Source: RUG334 sp045599645
GTDB lineage: Bacteria > Muiribacteriota > Ozemobacteria > Ozemobacterales > Ozemobacteraceae
DNA: 64,000 nucleotides
Reading direction: 5' to 3'
NCBI GenBank assembly: GCA_045599645.1
Contig: JAZRWI010000058.1
Coordinates: 32,482-96,481 of the forward strand
Within the stretch, counting starts at the first letter, position 1. Each line of letters opens with the position of its first letter. The notes under the pieces were generated by a model that did no database searches, was not told the origin of the DNA, and worked only from the letters and a program-made list of their open reading frames with translations. A program made the position numbers and the translations under genes. Below, one piece after another: positions 24,342-33,075 of the stretch.

Positions 24342-24712
24342 TGAATAGAAAAGCTCTCATGCTAGTGGAAGTAAGCGTTCTGATTATTGCTTCAATGATG
24401 ATTTATATGGCAGTTACTAAGGCAATGAGTGAGCAGAACGCTGTTATTGAGCGAATGGCAGAAAATAATAATGTTCTTTTGATTCTTGATGGTATGGCCA
24501 ATAAAGTAAAATCAGATTATGATTCCGGGGTAGATTTTGGTAATCGTGAAACATTGAAAGGCTATAACGAAACCTTGAAAGATAGCCATTACAGGTTGAC
24601 ATTAGAATTTACAGAAGATGGTAATGTTGTATTAGTGCTTTCTTTAATGAATAGTAATATGAAAGATATCATCAGACGTTACAGAAGAGAGGTCTTTTTG
24701 AAAAATGAATAA
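24341..24712 (+). CDS. Pseudopilin-like protein with atypical leader
   Basis: 123 residues. The N-terminus MNRKALMLVEVSVLIIASMM matches the prepilin pattern with Ala instead of Gly before the cut, Leu as first mature residue and the conserved Glu at +5, followed by a hydrophobic helix. The remainder is a short alpha/beta domain without cysteines. Position and size fit a minor pseudopilin (GspI-like). Identity beyond that is inference. Confidence 0.7.
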   Translation: MNRKALMLVEVSVLIIASMMIYMAVTKAMSEQNAVIERMAENNNVLLILDGMANKVKSDYDSGVDFGNRETLKGYNETLKDSHYRLTLEFTEDGNVVLVLSLMNSNMKDIIRRYRREVFLKNE

Positions 24713-25235
24713 AAAAGGTTTCACTCTCATAGAATTAATGATTTTAATTGCCATAATTGGAATTATTTTCCCGTTAAATTCCTTCCAAGAAACCTTCAGG
24801 CAGTTCAATAGAAAAGAAGAACGCATGCAGGATCAGGAAAATATTTTCATATTCAGAAATCATCTTGTAAGCTTATTGAAAAATTCCAGACACATTGATA
24901 GTGCTTTTGATAGACAGCTTGTAATGGATAATTTCAGACTTGTCGTTTCTAAAGATAGAAAAAAGGTCATGCTTAATGGCAAAATATGGAAATTTAATGA
25001 TTTTAAGCTGGGAGATTTTGAAAGATTAGATGATAAAACAGCCTACTGTAAAGTTGATAACGGTGGTAATAAATTTAATTTATATCTGACGCCAGGCAAG
25101 TATGACCCCGATTATTATAAGGATGATGTAAAAAATTCAGAAGATATGGATGAGACCCCCGAGAATAGTGTAGAACCAGGAAATAGCGAAGCTGATAACG
25201 AAGCTTCATCTGATGAGGTACCATCAAATGACTAA
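24705..25235 (+). CDS. Minor pseudopilin with canonical leader
   Basis: 176 residues. Type III signal KKG/FTLIELMILIAIIGIIF with Gly at the cut and Glu at +5, processed by a prepilin peptidase not encoded here. GspJ-like in size; the globular part contains one Cys and the last 40 residues are acidic and disordered (EDMDETPENSVEPGNSEAD). Overlaps both neighbours by 8 bp, consistent with coupled translation. Confidence 0.85.
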   Translation: MNKKGFTLIELMILIAIIGIIFPLNSFQETFRQFNRKEERMQDQENIFIFRNHLVSLLKNSRHIDSAFDRQLVMDNFRLVVSKDRKKVMLNGKIWKFNDFKLGDFERLDDKTAYCKVDNGGNKFNLYLTPGKYDPDYYKDDVKNSEDMDETPENSVEPGNSEADNEASSDEVPSND

Positions 25236-25410
25236 TAAATACTATGTTAGAAACCAAAATAAACGTGGATTTACTGTCATGCTGATTCTCATTCTGCTGA
25301 GTATGATAATATTCTGGCGCATGATTTTCAGCACTAATGAAGCTGCATCCTTTATTAGGTTTCAAAAAAAGGCAATGGATTCTTCCAATATAAGCATTGA
25401 AAAGTTTTGA
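25228..25410 (+). CDS. Tiny pilin-like protein (GspK-like leader, no globular domain)
   Basis: 60 residues from the ATG at 25228, overlapping the previous gene by 8 bp; 25213 is an alternative start inside that gene. A KRG/FTVMLILILLSMIIF leader follows an unusually long 14-residue basic pre-region. There is no Glu at +5, as in GspK proteins that cap the pseudopilus tip, but the large GspK domain is absent. Last gene of the operon; a terminator follows 10 bp later. Confidence 0.7.
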   Translation: MTNKYYVRNQNKRGFTVMLILILLSMIIFWRMIFSTNEAASFIRFQKKAMDSSNISIEKF

Positions 25411-25419
25411 TAAAAAAAA

Positions 25420-25445
25420 AGTTCCCTTGATTTGGGAACTTTTTG
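25420..25445. terminator. Bidirectional terminator
   Basis: AGTTCCC-TTGATTT-GGGAACT with A-run on the left and T-run on the right; ends the pseudopilin operon and the convergent lipoprotein gene. Confidence 0.9.
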
Positions 25446-25464
25446 AGTTTTTATTTGTTTATTC

Positions 25465-26124
25465 TTATGGGACGAATGTTAATTCAAAGGCTAGTGTATT
25501 GGTTTTGTGACCATTGATTTTCATATAGACCATCATTTGATGGACACCAAGCGGCGCGCTGGCTATATCTGTTGTTGTGAATGGAATCTGTGCGTAGAAC
25601 TGACCGGCTATTTCATTGGTATTTATTCTGACTGGAATCAGAATAGGTTCAGCATAGCGTCTATAGAAATCTGCAATAGCCTGTGGGTCGTTGATACTTG
25701 GGGTTGCTATATCTGTAACGGGGTTTGTAGTTGCCATTCTAGCAAAGGAATAGTCGTCAAAGGGTATGACCTGATTTGTCATCACTGCTCTTGCTGATTG
25801 AGTGATAATCATTTCTGCTGCGGAACCAATGACTCCTATTGGCTCTGTTATTGGCAGATCAATTGTTTTTACAAAGCTTAAATATGCATTGGCTGAATTT
25901 ACGGTTTCTGGTGAAGTCCAGTCGCAAGTAAACGACAGGATACCGCCTGTGCATTTTGCTATATTGGTAGACTGGGTTTGTAAATTCTGGATAGAAGGCT
26001 GTATAAAGCTAACAGGTTCTTCCACTTCTCCTGATTTGCCACATCCAACCGTTATTGTAGCGAACATCGCAAAGAATGCAATGCAGATACATTTCATTGT
26101 TGAAGATAATTTAAGCTTTTTCAT
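25465..26124 (-). CDS. Lipoprotein of unknown function
   Basis: 219 residues. Lipoprotein signal peptide with lipobox TVGC (Cys about residue 28) followed by GKSGEVEEP. The mature domain is beta-rich and contains two further Cys (KCTGGILSFTCDW). The C-terminal VHQMMVYMKINGHKTNTLAFEL strand looks Ig- or fibronectin-like. No family assigned. Convergent with the pseudopilin operon; could be related to it (for example a pilotin or substrate), but nothing proves it. Confidence 0.75.
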   Translation of the reverse strand: MKKLKLSSTMKCICIAFFAMFATITVGCGKSGEVEEPVSFIQPSIQNLQTQSTNIAKCTGGILSFTCDWTSPETVNSANAYLSFVKTIDLPITEPIGVIGSAAEMIITQSARAVMTNQVIPFDDYSFARMATTNPVTDIATPSINDPQAIADFYRRYAEPILIPVRINTNEIAGQFYAQIPFTTTDIASAPLGVHQMMVYMKINGHKTNTLAFELTFVP

Positions 26125-26179
26125 ACTTAAATTATCGGAAAAAATTGAAATAAAATAATATAAAATTTAACCTAAAACA

Positions 26180-26203
26180 AAAAAAGCACTTCGCAAGAAG
26201 CGC
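26180..26203 (-). terminator. Terminator of the 26217 small gene
   Basis: On the minus strand GCGCTTC-TTGC-GAAGTGC (seven pairs with one G-U) followed by seven T. It starts only about 14 bases after the 23-codon frame ends. Confidence 0.85.
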
Positions 26204-26216
26204 TTTTTTGTTTTTT

Positions 26217-26288
26217 TCATGGCAATATTTCTTGCTTTGCCTGTTCAGCTTGAGCAAGAATATTCATCCATTCATGTTCGCAATCCAT
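26217..26288 (-). CDS. Possible 23-residue peptide, or small RNA with this frame
   Basis: Start ATG at 26288 with AAAGGA about 8 bp upstream, 23 codons, TGA, then immediately a terminator. The peptide runs MDCEHEWMNILAQAEQAKQE plus three residues: a short amphipathic helix with one Cys and one His near the start. A good promoter lies at 26379-26351, giving a transcript of roughly 160 bases. This order (promoter, ribosome site, frame, terminator) is complete in 200 bp. It fills the otherwise gene-free 26125-26471 spacer. Could equally be a regulatory RNA. Separate from the T6SS genes, although next to them. Confidence 0.5.
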   Translation of the reverse strand: MDCEHEWMNILAQAEQAKQEILP

Positions 26289-26350
26289 AATGTTTATCCT
26301 TTAACTTAAGCTTTGATTAATATGTATTACAAATCGACTTTACTGTATGA

Positions 26351-26379
26351 AATATACATCGACATACCCTACACGTCAA
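26351..26379 (-). promoter_or_regulatory. Strong promoter of the 26217 small gene
   Basis: On the minus strand TTGACG, exactly 17-bp spacer, TATATT. One of the best matches to the sigma-70 consensus in the window. Confidence 0.7.
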
Positions 26380-26471
26380 ATAATTTTTTTTATAAAATTT
26401 ATTCTTGATACGGTTTGTTGAAACTCCTTCTTCTAGCGATATTTCATAAATTAGAGATTGTACTCATTCAA

Positions 26472-28109
26472 TTATAGTTTCCACCTTTTGTAAATTGGTT
26501 TATCTGCAGGTTTCTTAGGCTTATCTATAGGCTTATTATCAAGGTTTTCTTTTGATTTTTGGGGAACAGGTAGTGGTTGTTCTGGATTAGGTTCAACCTC
26601 TTTTTTATCTGTCCAGTTATCGTCTCCGCAAGCTATTTTTTCACCCATTCTGTAGTATAAAACAAAACGGTCAACAGGCTTCCTGGTGCCACCTTCATGA
26701 AGAGCAGACATAAGTAATGTTGAATAAATACCTTTTGCAGGTAAAGAAGAATCAACACGAATAATAGTTTCTGGTTGGGTTTCTTTTCTTTCTTCCTGGA
26801 GATTTTTCTGTGATGCAGAGCTAATACTAAAATCTCCGTAGCTCCAGAAAGAGGCTAGACATAACATTCCTTCAGGGTATTCGCTCGCTTCCTTAGAGTA
26901 TTTTTCAACGTTGAGAGTATTAGGCTTTGTTGGCTCATTAACCCAAGAAACAGCTGCTTCATACGCCTTTTTTCTAAGGTTATTTTCAAGATATGCAGCA
27001 TTATCTTCTGCTTCTTTGATTTTTTCTGTTTTTTTGGCTTCTTCTTTTTCTTTTATCAAAGCAGCAACGTCTATCTCAGGTTTTTCTTCAGCCTTTGCTT
27101 TTTCTTCTGTCGGTGCTGCTTCTGACTGATTCTTTGAAGAGTTGTTGGTTTGCTTCTTTTCAAACTCTTTTTGAATCTCAATTATTTCATCAAATTTTTT
27201 GGCGATGCTATCGCTATTCTTCGATAAAACAGTAGCAAATTCACGAAGAACTGCTTGTTTTTCATCTGGATCTCCAGATTCATCAGCTTTTCCTGCTTTT
27301 TTTATAAGGTTATTGGCAAAATCTATGTATTCCTGTTTGGTCATGCCAATATTTTCTTTGAAATACTGGTCTATTTTTTTCTGCAATTCATCGTAAAAAG
27401 CTTTATCTTCAGGGGACAGGCCGGCTATAGTTTCATCAATTTTTTTGAGTGCTTCCTGATTTTTCTTTTCAGCCATTTCAATTTCTTTTGCGAATCTAGC
27501 CTTTTGTTCTGCCTGTTGCTTTTCCTGTTGAGCTTTAAGCTTTTCTAATAATTGTTTCTTTTCTTCAGGAGTTAGCTCTTGTTTTTCAGAATTGCCAGAA
27601 GAAGGTGAAGCGCTTGAAGATGAATTATCAGATGAAGCATTAGAAGATTTATCACTTTGTTTTTTGTCCTTTGACAAACCAAGGGCTTCCTTTTGTTCAT
27701 CAACTTTTTGAGAAAGCATTTCGTTAGCTTCTTCTTTGTTTTTTGGCAAAGTTACGGCTTCTGCTTTTTCCTTAGGAGCAGCAGCCTCAGCGGTTTCTTC
27801 TGTTTCGCCTTCCAGCTTAGCACCTTCTTTGCCGTTAGCTTTTGCGAACAATTCTTCGTGCAAAGATTTTATTATTGAACAGCCCCACCAGATTCTTGCT
27901 CTTGGATGCAAAGCATAAACCATGACTTCGCAGGCAAGGCTTATCTCATTTATTTCAAGGAGACGTTTTATAAGCTCGTCAATAGTCATATTGGGGGAAA
28001 TTAAGGTCATAGCCTTAAGTGAAGGCTTATAACCAACTCCCTGGATTAATTCTTCTATTGTTTGAAATTTAAAAAGTATATGTTTTGATTTTGATATATT
28101 TTCTTGCAT
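26472..28109 (-). CDS. T6SS-associated DUF6931-like protein with long charged insertion
   Basis: 545 residues. N-terminal part (1-95) is helical with VYALHPRARIWWGCSII at about 64-80; C-terminal part (about 375-500) has KAYEAAVSWVNEPTKPN and GMLCLASFWSYGDFSIS. These two blocks are what I remember as the DUF6931 family of T6SS clusters, normally one compact domain of about 190 residues. Here about 270 residues of Glu/Lys/Ala/Gln-rich coiled coil and low complexity lie between them, and a Pro/Lys-rich tail follows. It is encoded 6 bp after vgrG, so probably works with the spike (adaptor or cargo handling). Function unproven. Confidence 0.7.
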   Translation of the reverse strand: MQENISKSKHILFKFQTIEELIQGVGYKPSLKAMTLISPNMTIDELIKRLLEINEISLACEVMVYALHPRARIWWGCSIIKSLHEELFAKANGKEGAKLEGETEETAEAAAPKEKAEAVTLPKNKEEANEMLSQKVDEQKEALGLSKDKKQSDKSSNASSDNSSSSASPSSGNSEKQELTPEEKKQLLEKLKAQQEKQQAEQKARFAKEIEMAEKKNQEALKKIDETIAGLSPEDKAFYDELQKKIDQYFKENIGMTKQEYIDFANNLIKKAGKADESGDPDEKQAVLREFATVLSKNSDSIAKKFDEIIEIQKEFEKKQTNNSSKNQSEAAPTEEKAKAEEKPEIDVAALIKEKEEAKKTEKIKEAEDNAAYLENNLRKKAYEAAVSWVNEPTKPNTLNVEKYSKEASEYPEGMLCLASFWSYGDFSISSASQKNLQEERKETQPETIIRVDSSLPAKGIYSTLLMSALHEGGTRKPVDRFVLYYRMGEKIACGDDNWTDKKEVEPNPEQPLPVPQKSKENLDNKPIDKPKKPADKPIYKRWKL

Positions 28110-28115
28110 GATTAA

Positions 28116-31100
28116 TCAACCTACCTTTGTTAGTTTAGTACTAATATTTGCTACATCTCCACTAATGCTAAATAGTTGAGTTGATAATTGTGCAGCAGCT
28201 CCTTGAATCTTTAATGCTGCATCAGCTTTCATCTGAAGGGTAGCGGTTTTCATATCTAACATGGTACTAGTTAGTTTCATGTTTGCAGGTGTAATTTCAA
28301 TAGAATTTGGACCACTTTCTATCTTAGTTCCTAAACCGGATGAAATGGTTAAATTACCTGTAACATCAATTAGGGTTTTGACGGAACTGAAATTTACTTC
28401 ACTTTGGGGTGCCACTACTTTAGCTTTTGCTGACGTTGAAATAACATTAAGTTCTGCTAAACCTGTAGTTATTTCTGCTTTTAATTTTGTGAGAGCATTT
28501 GAGTCTAATCCAACCATACCAGTTTCTGAATCCAATGCAAAAGCAGGCACTTTTCCTGAGGCTTCAATTAATGCTTGAAAAACAGCTGCAGAACCTGCAC
28601 CAGCTGCTTCATTAATCTGACTGTTCAGGATTGTTACTGCCGATGCTGGAGGTGTTCCTAGCGGAGGCACTTGCACGTTAACTGGGTATATTGGATTTAA
28701 AGGAACATTGTGAGCTGTAGCTGCAACTTTAACAAAGTCGGCTTTCAGTGATGAAGAGAATGCTTTGATTTCATTTGCGTCCATCATCTGATAGCTGATA
28801 TTACCTGGTGTTAATGATTTTAATCCATTGAATTTTATATAAATAAAGGCAGTTTTGGTTGATATTTTTAATAAATTTGTAATTGTGATTTTTCTTTGGA
28901 CATCAACAGGAGTAAGTGAATCAAAACCTTCAAACAAACTTATCATAGCCATAGCAGAATCAAAGATAGCAAAGGCTATATCTACTGCAACACCGGCTAT
29001 ATATACAGGCAGTTTACTTCTTAAAGGAGGAAAAACTGATTTAAACAAATAAACTGTTTTTGCAATTGTAACTATCCAGTCCCAGGAAGCAAAAACAATA
29101 GCCATCGCTTTATTGGCATCATCAGATTTTGCGCCCATATGATAACTTAATTCTTTTTTATTAAAATACCCGTCTTTAACGATTTCATTATAGCCAGTAT
29201 CAAGACGGTCTTTTAACTCTGCCTGATCTACGGCAAAGAATGCAAGGTATTTTATTAAATCAGCGGAGTAACAAATTTCGTCAAAAGCTAAGCTCTGATG
29301 GTCTACTGTTTTTAAATCCACAGTATGGCCTTTTATGTCTATTGCACCTTTTGCTAGTGACATATCAGCACCTAACCCACCAGAAACATTAGTTGACATT
29401 GTACTGGCTATATTTACTGACAAGCCGGTAAGACTTGCCCCAATAGGATTCAATGAAAGTTTTGAATCATATGGAGTGCCATTTGTGCAAGTAGTCTGAG
29501 AAACGACGCTTATACCATCTTCGGTAATACATATCTTGTTCCCACCAACTTTTAGTGTAATAGATTTTTTTGCATCAATAGTAACAGAACCAACGTCTAT
29601 TATACTGAATGAACCAAAACTCGAAGTTTTCTGTTTCGCATTTGGAGTTGTGAAAACGAAGGAATTTGCTGTATTCAGGTTAAGAAGACCGGTATGATTA
29701 AACTGGTTCCCTGGTGTTTGTATTCTTAAAACTTCCGGAGTCCAATCATTACCATTTTTATAACCGGAATACATTCCTATTTCAGAATACTTGATGTCTT
29801 TTGTCTGATAATCTGTTAATTCAAATTTACCCTCAACGCTTCTAGATATTTGCTTTAATCTGGCATTGAACTGTTCTTTGGATTCATCTGCTAGATAATT
29901 TGTAATATCTGCTTCGGAATTTTTATTTATAAAGTTATCGGAACTGTGACGCAAAACTGTCGCTGTAGACTGTTGTACGGATTGATTTGTTTGAATGACT
30001 TTTTGGGCATCTTTGTATTCTTTTATTTTTTCTTTTTTTTGGTCTTCTGTTAAATCTTTTAATTTGCCTTCTTTTTCCAGTATTGCTTTTATGTCTTCAT
30101 CTGAAGGAATTTCACAATATTGGAAGAAAGGCATCGTCTTATTGTCTGGAAGGTAACTATGAAGGATATATCTGGAATCTTTACTTGCTAAGACAAGTAT
30201 TCTTTCGCCAATTCTTGGGTATCTGTAAAGACCCTGGCCAAGACCTGCCAGTGGCATTGTAAATAAAACTTCATTACAGGTAGTAGAATTGTCTATTTTT
30301 GCGTAGAAGAAGCATTCTCCTGTATTTGAATCTGTATTTATCGGAGCTTTGGCATTTCTTTTTGGCAATACAGCTAGTTCTGCTTCAGTAGTTTGGGGTG
30401 GGTAGCATACTGTTGCCTTTTTTATGGTTAGCCCGTCATCTGTTCCACCGTTTATATTAGAGAGAATCTTTATGTCGTTGTTGGCTACAGGAATTGCTGG
30501 TGCATTTGGAATTGAAGCTGATTGGGTAGTGGCTGGAGAAATGATGGGAGAAAGTGTAGTTTCGGCTGTAAGAGAAGTAAAAGTTGATGGGGCTTCCTTT
30601 GATATTTCTGCACATCTGAATTTAACTTCAGCAGAAGAAGACTGTACTGTTGAAGCCGCTTCAAAAGGAAGAACATTAGTCAATATGAGATTGAGGGAAA
30701 GAATTCTTGCTCTGATTGTATCTTCAGAAAGCAAAGCTGCTTTTTCTTTTTCTTCTGAGTCTAAATTACAGGGAGAATAGAAGTCGAAAATGTTTAATAT
30801 ATCTGTTGCCTGGAAAATATTTAAACGTGCAGTTCCAATGAAATTAGTAGAACTGCTGCGAATTGAATTCAGATAATTCTTGGCAACTTTATCTCTCGTT
30901 TTTTCATCAGTCTGGGTCTCTGAATGCGGAGTAGCCAGTGAATTTAGGAACCAGAGACGTTTTTCGTTTTCTTTGCCTTTTAACGAATCTGTTTGGCAAA
31001 TTTCATCTATAGTTGTTGAATTGGACATTTGCCATGATGAAATTCTGATATTTTCAGACTTCGTCTTACTCGATTTGTTTACTAAGATATTTAGATTTCT

Positions 31101-31790
31101 GTCGGTATGACTGTTTGGTAATCTGGCTTCAATTGGTAATTCAAAGGTTTTCCCGTCAGATATTATAACATGCTCATAATATTCATCAGATAACTGATTC
31201 TTTTGTGAACTGACGAAGAAACTTAAACCAAACTGGGTTAGCAGCCTCAGAAAGAAATCGTAGTCCGTTTCGTTTTGCTGGTAAAACAAATAGATGTTTG
31301 TATCCGGTGATGTTTCAATAAAGTCAATAGCAGCGTTGCCGTAATAAGTTGATAAGATTTCTGTCAGAGCATTATTTATTGTATTTTTTATTTGTCTTGT
31401 ATGATGTGACAGTTTCATATCAGCAACAGTTGCTTCAACAATGAATTCATATTTATAGAAGTTGCCTGATATTGTGTTTGAAACACCATGGTGGGTTACA
31501 GAAGTTATTTTGCCTGTAAAGGTTCTGTTTATTTTTTCTTCATCCAGAAAACAAATTGTGGCTTTTTGGTCTAAATAGTCATAAAGTCCTTTTTCTGTCT
31601 GGTTCCCGTTCTGATTTTTGGGGGCTCTTAATTTAAGGCATAAGCTTTTCGAACACACGGTTAGAACTGCTTTGCTAATCTGTGAAATTCCTTCGCTGAA
31701 GGTCATTTCACTTATATATAATCCGCTTTCCTCCGACTTTTTACCATCTATTATAAGATCGGCCAAAAGAGCGCTTTGTATTCCGGTCAT
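28116..31790 (-). CDS. vgrG: T6SS spike protein VgrG with large C-terminal insertion
   Basis: 1224 residues; a plain VgrG has 600-700. Residues 1-470 are the gp27-like base (NETDYDFFLRLLTQFGLSFF is the classic motif, near 175-195). The gp5-like OB-fold lies near 500-548 (LAGLGQGLYRYPRIGERILV). Beta-prism strands follow (ITLKVGGNKICITEDGISVV, near 740-757). At about 838-1130 a non-spike region interrupts: an amphipathic/hydrophobic part (PVYIAGVAVDIAFAIFDSAM) and an Ala/Val-rich helical part. After that, spike-like strands return to the end (LTISSGLGTKIESGPNSIEI). The insertion could be an effector or a membrane-acting tip. AGGAG lies 6 bp before the ATG. First gene of the minus-strand pair. 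Confidence 0.9.
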   Translation of the reverse strand: MTGIQSALLADLIIDGKKSEESGLYISEMTFSEGISQISKAVLTVCSKSLCLKLRAPKNQNGNQTEKGLYDYLDQKATICFLDEEKINRTFTGKITSVTHHGVSNTISGNFYKYEFIVEATVADMKLSHHTRQIKNTINNALTEILSTYYGNAAIDFIETSPDTNIYLFYQQNETDYDFFLRLLTQFGLSFFVSSQKNQLSDEYYEHVIISDGKTFELPIEARLPNSHTDRNLNILVNKSSKTKSENIRISSWQMSNSTTIDEICQTDSLKGKENEKRLWFLNSLATPHSETQTDEKTRDKVAKNYLNSIRSSSTNFIGTARLNIFQATDILNIFDFYSPCNLDSEEKEKAALLSEDTIRARILSLNLILTNVLPFEAASTVQSSSAEVKFRCAEISKEAPSTFTSLTAETTLSPIISPATTQSASIPNAPAIPVANNDIKILSNINGGTDDGLTIKKATVCYPPQTTEAELAVLPKRNAKAPINTDSNTGECFFYAKIDNSTTCNEVLFTMPLAGLGQGLYRYPRIGERILVLASKDSRYILHSYLPDNKTMPFFQYCEIPSDEDIKAILEKEGKLKDLTEDQKKEKIKEYKDAQKVIQTNQSVQQSTATVLRHSSDNFINKNSEADITNYLADESKEQFNARLKQISRSVEGKFELTDYQTKDIKYSEIGMYSGYKNGNDWTPEVLRIQTPGNQFNHTGLLNLNTANSFVFTTPNAKQKTSSFGSFSIIDVGSVTIDAKKSITLKVGGNKICITEDGISVVSQTTCTNGTPYDSKLSLNPIGASLTGLSVNIASTMSTNVSGGLGADMSLAKGAIDIKGHTVDLKTVDHQSLAFDEICYSADLIKYLAFFAVDQAELKDRLDTGYNEIVKDGYFNKKELSYHMGAKSDDANKAMAIVFASWDWIVTIAKTVYLFKSVFPPLRSKLPVYIAGVAVDIAFAIFDSAMAMISLFEGFDSLTPVDVQRKITITNLLKISTKTAFIYIKFNGLKSLTPGNISYQMMDANEIKAFSSSLKADFVKVAATAHNVPLNPIYPVNVQVPPLGTPPASAVTILNSQINEAAGAGSAAVFQALIEASGKVPAFALDSETGMVGLDSNALTKLKAEITTGLAELNVISTSAKAKVVAPQSEVNFSSVKTLIDVTGNLTISSGLGTKIESGPNSIEITPANMKLTSTMLDMKTATLQMKADAALKIQGAAAQLSTQLFSISGDVANISTKLTKVG

Positions 31791-31946
31791 AGGTAGCTCC
31801 TAAACTTGGATTATTTAATTACTACATTATACCGATTATCTAGTTAAAAAGCTAACAGTTAGATTTGTTATTTGACATAAATGTTAATATTATATTGACA
31901 AGACGAATAATCTCCTATTATTTTAAATAAAGATTAGGAGTAATAT
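31791..31946. promoter_or_regulatory. Divergent control region of the T6SS
   Basis: 156 bp between vgrG and tssA start codons, very AT-rich. It holds two direct TTGACA boxes 23 bp apart (31872-31877, 31895-31900); the second is 15 bp from TATTAT (31916-31921). Ribosome sites AGGAG face both ways. Exact start points cannot be read. Confidence 0.5.
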
Positions 31947-33020
31947 ATGGCACTTGATCTGAATAAAATGTTATGCAAGATTGATGATGACAATCCTGCT
32001 GGTGCAAATGAAGAGTATTCTCCCAAGTTCTTAGAGCTTGACAGCCTGATTGCCGGCACTAGTGAAAGCCAGATGGGTGATTCTGTCATTGAAGGCAAAG
32101 ATCCGGACTGGAAAAAATTGAAAGCTAATTGTCTCGACCTTTGGAAGACAACTAGAGATTTCCGAGTAGCTGTTTATTTATCTGTAAGCGAATTTGTTTC
32201 TAATGGCTTAGAAGGCCTGTTGCAAGGTTTGTCTCTGATAGAATTTCTGGTTACTGAGCTATGGGATAAGGCTTACCCCGAATTAGATCCGGATGATGAT
32301 AATGACCCTATAGAACGACTGAATGCAATGGCTCTATTAGCTCCTCCTCCCAGTGCATACAATGATCCTGTAATGTTTATTAATCGCTTCAGGATGGTAA
32401 AGCTTGTTCCAAAGCTTGATTATACTCTTCGCGATTATATGATTTCCAATAATGATCTGGAAACTACTTCTGAAAAAGATTTATCATTGCTTGCTGCCGA
32501 AATGAAAGGTGTTCCTTCTGATGTTATGGATGCTCAGAAGACACTTGTTGGAAATATTATCGCAAAAATAGACAGTATTATTGCTGGTATAAAAGAAAAA
32601 ACAGGTGATGAAGTAACGACTTTTGCTCCATTGCAAAAAGAATTGAAATACTTGCTAAAATTCTATACGAACTATAGCATGGGAGCTGAAGAAGTCTCCA
32701 GCGTTGATACTGTAAGTGATGGCTCTTCAACCGTTATAACAAATACTCCGCCTTCAAAAGCAACTCAGGGACAAAATTTTGATTTTTCGACTTTTATACC
32801 TGCTACTAGAGCAGAAGCAGTTTTGCTCTTGAAAAAAAGTGCAGAGTATTTTAAAATGAATGAACCTAATAGCCCAATACCTTTTCTGGTAGACAGGGCA
32901 ATACGTATGTCGTCTATGTCATTCATGGATTTGATAAACGACGTCGAACCTGGTGCTCTTGATAAAGTTAAAGAAATACTGGGTGTAAAAATGTCTAGTG
33001 ACAGCAGTGACGATGATTGA
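31947..33020 (+). CDS. tssA: T6SS baseplate/cap protein TssA
   Basis: 357 residues. ImpA N-terminal domain: NPAGANEEYSPKFLELDSLI, then DPDWKKLKANCLDLWKTTRD and RVAVYLSVSEF typical of TssA. TssA primes the baseplate and coordinates sheath polymerisation; the variable C-terminal part (here about 260-357, after a Thr/Ser-rich linker) decides the subclass: short, ending EAVLLLKKSAEYFKMNEPNSP..., as in ImpA-type proteins with a paired 'ANEPSSP' motif. AGGAG precedes the ATG. First gene of the 18-kb plus-strand operon. Confidence 0.93.
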   Translation: MALDLNKMLCKIDDDNPAGANEEYSPKFLELDSLIAGTSESQMGDSVIEGKDPDWKKLKANCLDLWKTTRDFRVAVYLSVSEFVSNGLEGLLQGLSLIEFLVTELWDKAYPELDPDDDNDPIERLNAMALLAPPPSAYNDPVMFINRFRMVKLVPKLDYTLRDYMISNNDLETTSEKDLSLLAAEMKGVPSDVMDAQKTLVGNIIAKIDSIIAGIKEKTGDEVTTFAPLQKELKYLLKFYTNYSMGAEEVSSVDTVSDGSSTVITNTPPSKATQGQNFDFSTFIPATRAEAVLLLKKSAEYFKMNEPNSPIPFLVDRAIRMSSMSFMDLINDVEPGALDKVKEILGVKMSSDSSDDD

Positions 33021-33075
33021 CTGTCTTCATCACTGGTGTTTTAGAATCTGAAAAGAACTCTAAGGAGAGAAAAGC

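Noticed and set aside
27255..27548. Plus-strand Phe/Leu-rich frames opposite the DUF6931-like gene
   Set aside because: Antisense of a Glu/Lys-rich coiled coil gives Phe/Leu-rich pseudo-membrane frames; no start signal.
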